DNA from: Arachis hypogaea
Lineage: Eukaryota > Streptophyta > Magnoliopsida > Fabales > Fabaceae
Assembly (NCBI RefSeq): GCF_003086295.3
Contig: NC_092048.1
Span: forward strand, 91,864,626-91,928,625
Reading direction: 5' to 3'
DNA: 64,000 nt
Shown here: positions 59,641-64,000 of the stretch, piece after piece
Numbering within the stretch: the stretch's first letter is position 1
How the letters are laid out: each line of letters starts with the position of its first letter
Position numbers and translations under genes: made by a program
Notes under the pieces: model-generated
The model's database searches: none
Told to the model about the DNA's origin: nothing
The model's input: only the letters and a program-made list of their open reading frames with translations

Positions 59641-61412
59641 TTGGAAAAAAGTTCGTAATGGACAAAGTTTAAAGCCTTATCTTGGAGAAAAAGTGGATCG
59701 ACGAAAATTAACCCAACTCCTATCTTAGAAAGCACTAATCATCAAGGTAGTGATGTTAAAAGAGCGCTTGTTGGTAGACAACCCAATCCATTAGTATCCT
59801 TTATCTATTTCTTAATTTTTGTTTTTCTTTAGTTAATCATAAAATCTATGAAGAAAACAAAGAGAATCAGCTCCCCAGGAGAATTGGCACCGAGCGCCAT
59901 GCTTTGGCGCCCAACGTCAGCAAGCAAATTTACTCCCAGGGGAGCTGGGAATCTAGCACCCAGGCAAGGGGAACTCCCAGGAAGAGCAGGTGCCCAACAC
60001 CATCTTATGAAGCCTAGCGCCTTCGTGGCACAAAAGGTTGGCGCCAAGCTCCCAGTGCCCATATGGTGCAAGCCAGCGCCTTCGTGGCATTCTTCCTCAC
60101 TTACAATCTCCAAGTATCTCCATTCATAGTTTTAGATTCAAAAATTGGTTTTCAAAATTTTGCATGCGTGACTTTCTATGTTTTAACCACCATGCTTAAA
60201 TTGCCCTTTTTTTTCAATGTTCTGCTCATCATAACCCCTCTACATATACACATACCTTCTCATTTAAACTTAAAGTTTTGACGAATCTCTAAGTTTGGTG
60301 TTATTAGAAAAACAAAGGAGCTCCCAGAGGAAGATGAAAAGGAAGGTGACAATAATGATTAATAAACTTAGTAACTTTATTTTGTTTCTGGTGGTTAGTT
60401 TTTTTTTTTTCCTTTTTCTTTGTTTTGTTTTTATTTTCTTTGTCGTTATTTTTTTTCTTTTAGTGTTTACAACTTGTACTTGTTCTCTACCTCTCTATTA
60501 ATGTAGAGAGAGTAGTTTTTAATAGAAAGAGTTTGCATAATAACAAGGGAGTTCAATTAAAATGTGGTGGTCATTAGAAGTATTGTTATATTTTATGGAC
60601 CCAAAGTATTTGAATGGATCTCGAGGAAAGGGAGATAGAATCTCCATAAACAAAGTTTTAGAGACATATTATAAGAATCCGACGTCCAAAGCAGTTCCAA
60701 AAAAAAGTATGGAAAGATAAAAAAATCCAAAGCAATAAGGTTCTGAGCACCAATGACTATAGCCCAGTTATGTGCCTATGATGCTTGTGTTTCAAGGAGA
60801 GACTTGGAAAAGTAAATCCGAGGGGTATCTCATTACTCGATAACTTGGGCTAACTGGCTCGAGATTGTCGATTAAAAGCCCACATTAAAGAGTTTTCTTG
60901 AAACAAAGCATTTAGAGTCCAAAGAGGCTCTGGGCATTTATGTCTCGATAAAAAAAAATTCCTAGTTATGTGCTTATGGTGTGATTGTATCAAGGAGATG
61001 TTTGAGTAATTAGATTTGAGGGATGCTTTATCACCCAATAACTTGGGCCAACTGGCCCGAGATTATTAATTGAAAACTCATTAAGAGTTGCCTTGAGACA
61101 AAACACTTAGAGTCAAGGACTTCAAACATCTTTTTCCTATTAAATTTACTAAGTAAACTGCTTCAAGGATCATACAATTCGAAAAGGATTCTCATAATAC
61201 AATCCGAAATTAAGTTTTTGAAAGATTCTTGATTCCTAAGTATGCAAGATTCAGCAAAATCTGAGAAGTCCATATATAATCATAGAGATTATTGTAAACT
61301 CCACTTTTACTTGGACTTTGAATTTATAAACTCTTTAATTCTTTTCATTAAGATAAACTCTATTTACTTTTCTTTTTGCTTAAGGATAAGTAAAGTTTTA
61401 AATTTGATATTG
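59641..61412 (+). other. Element D 3' non-coding region to the start of its LTR
   Basis: Has the post-pol hairpin (59771-59786), GC-rich GGCGCC-containing repeats at 59890-60090 in place of the CTGGCGTT palindromes, AAGTTTGGTGTTA at 60291, a diverged ~185 bp tandem duplication (about 60741-60926 and 60927-61104), and AAATTTGATATTG before TGATAA at 61413, the start of an LTR of which only about 17 bp remain. No env-like ORF is seen. Confidence 0.65.
59771..59786 (+). other. Post-pol hairpin, element D (TTGGTAGACAACCCAA)
   Basis: Third occurrence of the element found at 3766 and 13471, at the same place after pol. Confidence 0.6.
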
Positions 61413-61429
61413 TGATAAATGACCCCCTA

Positions 61430-63715
61430 ACCCTCTCTAGCAAAGTTTTGTAATTTTCTTTTACCTTCCTTTTGTTTGAAACGCTGGACTCCAAATATCT
61501 ACCAAGATTTTGTACTTCTTGAAAATTGTAGACATCTTTGATCTGGTATCTGCTATCTTGATCTAGATTCTTTGAGAAAAGGATGGATGTTTTTGAAACA
61601 TTGATTTTTATACTTAAAAGCCATAGAAAAATCATTAAGAGTCTTAGTTATTATCTCAATTTGTGCTCTAGAGATCTCAGCGAACAACAACAGATCATCT
61701 GTGAAAAGAAGGTGGGATATTGGGGGACTATCACGCTTAGCTCTAATCGGTTTCCACTCTCCTTCTTGTATACGATCCTCGATGACATAAGTAAGTCTTT
61801 CCATGGCAATAACGAACAGACATGGGGATATTGGGTCCCCCTGTCTTACCCCTCGAATTGGAATAAACGTGCTAGATTTGCACCTTTCCAAAGTAGCTTG
61901 AAAGTGGAAGATGAAATGCATGAAATGATAATTCTGTTTACTTTCTCTGGGATGCCGTACTCCTCCAATGTGTGATGCATGAATCCTCTATTTAGATGAT
62001 CATACGCTTTCTCAAAATCTATTTTTATCGCCATAAATCTCTGTGTTTCCTTCATGCGCCACATGTCCCTTGTAACTTCTTTAGCGATAATGATGTTATC
62101 ATGTATGATTCTACCTAGTACAAAGCTGGACTGGCAAGGAGAAATCCTTGTGGAAAGAGTGGGTTTGATCTTTTCAACTAAGATTTTTGTAGAAACTTTG
62201 TATGTTACATTACATAAAGCAATTGGCCTAAATTGAGACATGTACTCTGGTTGTTGTATCTTTGGAATGATGGCAAGTAAGGTTAGATTGACTTCAGCAA
62301 TGCCATCAGAATTATTCCACAGATAGGTGATAAAAGCAACAAGAGAATCACCTATAATGTTCCAATTATTTTGGAATAAGAACGTTGGATATTCATCCTC
62401 ACCTGGCGCTTTAAGAGCTCCAATCTTGAAGGTAGTTGTTTGCACTTTAGTTCTAGTTGGGATTCTCTGTATTGAGGCTTTGCTGCCATTATCCAATCTA
62501 GAAAGGTGTTTCTGGTATGCCAAATGAGTCTGTCTAAAACTTTTTTAGTGTACAAGTTTTTGTAGAAGTTCATGGCTATATCTTTCAACTCATCCACTTC
62601 TTCGCACCAGCTTTCATATTCTTTTCTTAGTTTTATAATTTGATTCTTCCTCCTTTTGATAATTATTTTGGTGTGACAGAATTTGGTGTTTTTATCACCC
62701 TCTACGATCCGTTGTTGTGGAAATTTTTGGAGCCAGAGAATTTTCTCCTGTTCCAAAATTTTCTCCAATTCTTGTTGCAGCTCCTTCTCTAACCTAGCAA
62801 GAAAGGAATTGTGTCTAATCTGTTTAGCAATCTCCTATTTTTTCTAAAAATATGCTCAAACACCTCAATATTTCATTTGTTCAAGCAATCGGTCAGTCTA
62901 ACAAGGGCATAAGAAAGTACAGTTTCTTTTATCTAATTATCCTCAATAAGCTTGTCAAAATCAGGATGAGTCTTCCAGATTTCTTGAAAGCGAAAAAGCT
63001 TCTTCCTCCTATCAAGACGGTTAGGCTCCAAAGAGGTGAGAAGAGGGTGATAATCAGAGTTCACCCTGGGAAGGACCCTAACAACAGCATCCGGGAAGGT
63101 GATTCTCCAATCCAAATTGAAAAGTGCCGTGTCCAAGCGCTTGATTACTCTATCTATTTTGTCTCTCACCCCTCCTATCTACGTAAATTTAGATCCCGCA
63201 TATCCAAAATTAATAAGAGCATTCTCATCAATCTATCTTTGGAAACTGCGGCAAGCCTGATTGTCAATAAAAGCACCCCCTTTCTTGTCACTTTCATTTG
63301 CAATGTCATTAAAGTCATCCACAAGGAGCCACGTATCTCCCATATCTCTAGCAGTATCTTTGATATTCTCCCACAACTCCCTCCTTAGAGGTGCTTGAGG
63401 ACTAGCTTAAATCGCTGTGAGGCACCATCTTCTCTTCTCCAGATCAACAACTTCTATATGAATGAATTGCTTGTGAGAGCTAATTGGCATGATAATCAGA
63501 TTTGGATTATTCCACAATACTCAAATTCCTTACATTCTTCAATGAGGGAATAGCGAAATCCCATCTCCTTAATAATATTCCTTGCTCTTTCTCTACTAAC
63601 TTTAGTTTCAAAAGAGTAAAGTGATGTCAGTATAATACTATTTATTTATTTCTCTAAGAGTGTGCATGGAAGACTTATTTGCACACCCCCTTATATTCCA
63701 AGCAAGCATATTCAT
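61430..63715 (-). pseudogene. L1-type LINE ORF2 remnant (endonuclease and reverse transcriptase)
   Basis: On the minus strand ATG at 63715 opens MNMLAWNIRGC, the start of an apurinic-type endonuclease. LLVDDFND (about 63330) and WRITFPDAVV...SDYHPLL (about 63090-63020) follow, the latter near the SDH motif. The reverse transcriptase has FRPIALCNVTYK (about 62230), IKIDFEKAYDHLN (about 62010), RGVRQGDPISPCLF (about 61850) and FTDDLLLFAE (about 61720), equivalent to FADD. Several frameshifts and stops. It breaks off at about 61430 after KTLLERV against the LTR stub of element D; the zinc-finger C-terminus and poly(A) are missing. Confidence 0.88.
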
Positions 63716-63846
63716 GAAAACGAGAAACCAACATTTGTTTTTGGACGAGATATCAAACCAACATTGAATGAATAACGACGACTAAAGTACAAACTACAAA
63801 GTAAAAGACGTGTCGTAATAGACTTTTTCTTTTTTTTGGTCGGAGT
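63716..63846. other. Possible LINE 5' UTR or flank
   Basis: 131 bp with no distinct structure apart from a T-rich run at 63821-63838. Confidence 0.3.
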
Positions 63847-63847
63847 T

Positions 63848-64000
63848 AGGGGTGTGCATGGCCCGGCCCGGCCCGAAAACTCGGCCTGGTCCCGAACACT
63901 TTAGGGGCTAATTTGATGATTTCATCGGGTCTAGGGCCGGGTATGGGTCTCAAAAGTAGACCCGGTCATTATTCCGGGTCGGGTCTGGGCCATAGCTCGG
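63848..64000. mobile_element. GC-rich MITE-like end, runs out of the window
   Basis: AGGGGTGTGCATGGCCCGGC followed by repeated CCCGGCC and GGGTC/GACCC words resembles the GGGTGTGCATGG...CCGGCCC class of plant hAT-type MITEs. The second end is not in the window, so the class is tentative. Confidence 0.5.

Noticed and set aside
59829..60129. Mirror ORFs in element D 3' region
   Set aside because: Arise from GGCGCC-rich repeats open on both strands.

Overview
This is nuclear DNA of a flowering plant, most likely a peanut relative (Arachis). The evidence is spliceosomal GT-AG introns, a plant ethanolamine-phosphate cytidylyltransferase gene, plant-only transposon types (Athila-like Ty3/gypsy, CACTA, MITEs), and the palindrome CTGGCGTTnAACGCCAG inside LTR elements, which I associate with peanut repeats. 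The genus call is from memory and was not searched. About 90% of the window is nested transposable elements. Only two host genes look intact.

Layout. 1-633: half of a minus-strand LTR cutting into a gypsy pol. 634-17087: two Athila-like elements in tandem (internal A, LTR, internal B, LTR) sharing the LTR at 5918-7431; both are riddled with stops. 17270-18888: a solo LTR with a perfect ACTAC duplication. 19400-19935: an F-box pseudogene cut off by the next element. 19981-35187: a large element with ~0.6 kb terminal inverted repeats full of CAATCGATTG palindromes. It carries a spliced gene resembling the Athila-associated 'putative plant transposon protein' family and has an internal ~3.97 kb tandem duplication. 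Copy 1 of that duplication is split by a 6.3 kb CACTA element (22699-29003) that has captured pieces of at least four cellular genes. 35975-36893 (+) and 37689-40076 (-): a conserved plant protein of unknown function and PECT1, convergent, about 0.8 kb apart. 41431-42337: a Mutator-type MITE upstream of PECT1, loaded with ACGTG motifs. 43098-46359: a wrecked minus-strand copia element whose LTR holds a 152 bp MITE. 46360-48347 and 54083-54400: minus-strand gypsy LTR pieces, split by a second gene-capturing CACTA element (48348-54079) carrying CDC6 and beta-cyanoalanine synthase exons. 54480-61412: a third, older Athila-like pol, interrupted by a 2.4 kb solo LTR (56820-59213). 61430-63715: a minus-strand L1-type LINE, then a GC-rich MITE-like end.

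How it fits together. The host part is one phospholipid gene (CDP-ethanolamine pathway) and one small unknown gene, hemmed in by nests. The most notable content is two independent Pack-CACTA elements, both lacking any transposase I can see and both holding exons with introns from several unrelated genes in one orientation. The internal duplication of the TIR element supplies an uninterrupted empty site that fixes the ends of the first CACTA. Captured-gene names rest on my recognition of peptide motifs; protein searches would settle them.
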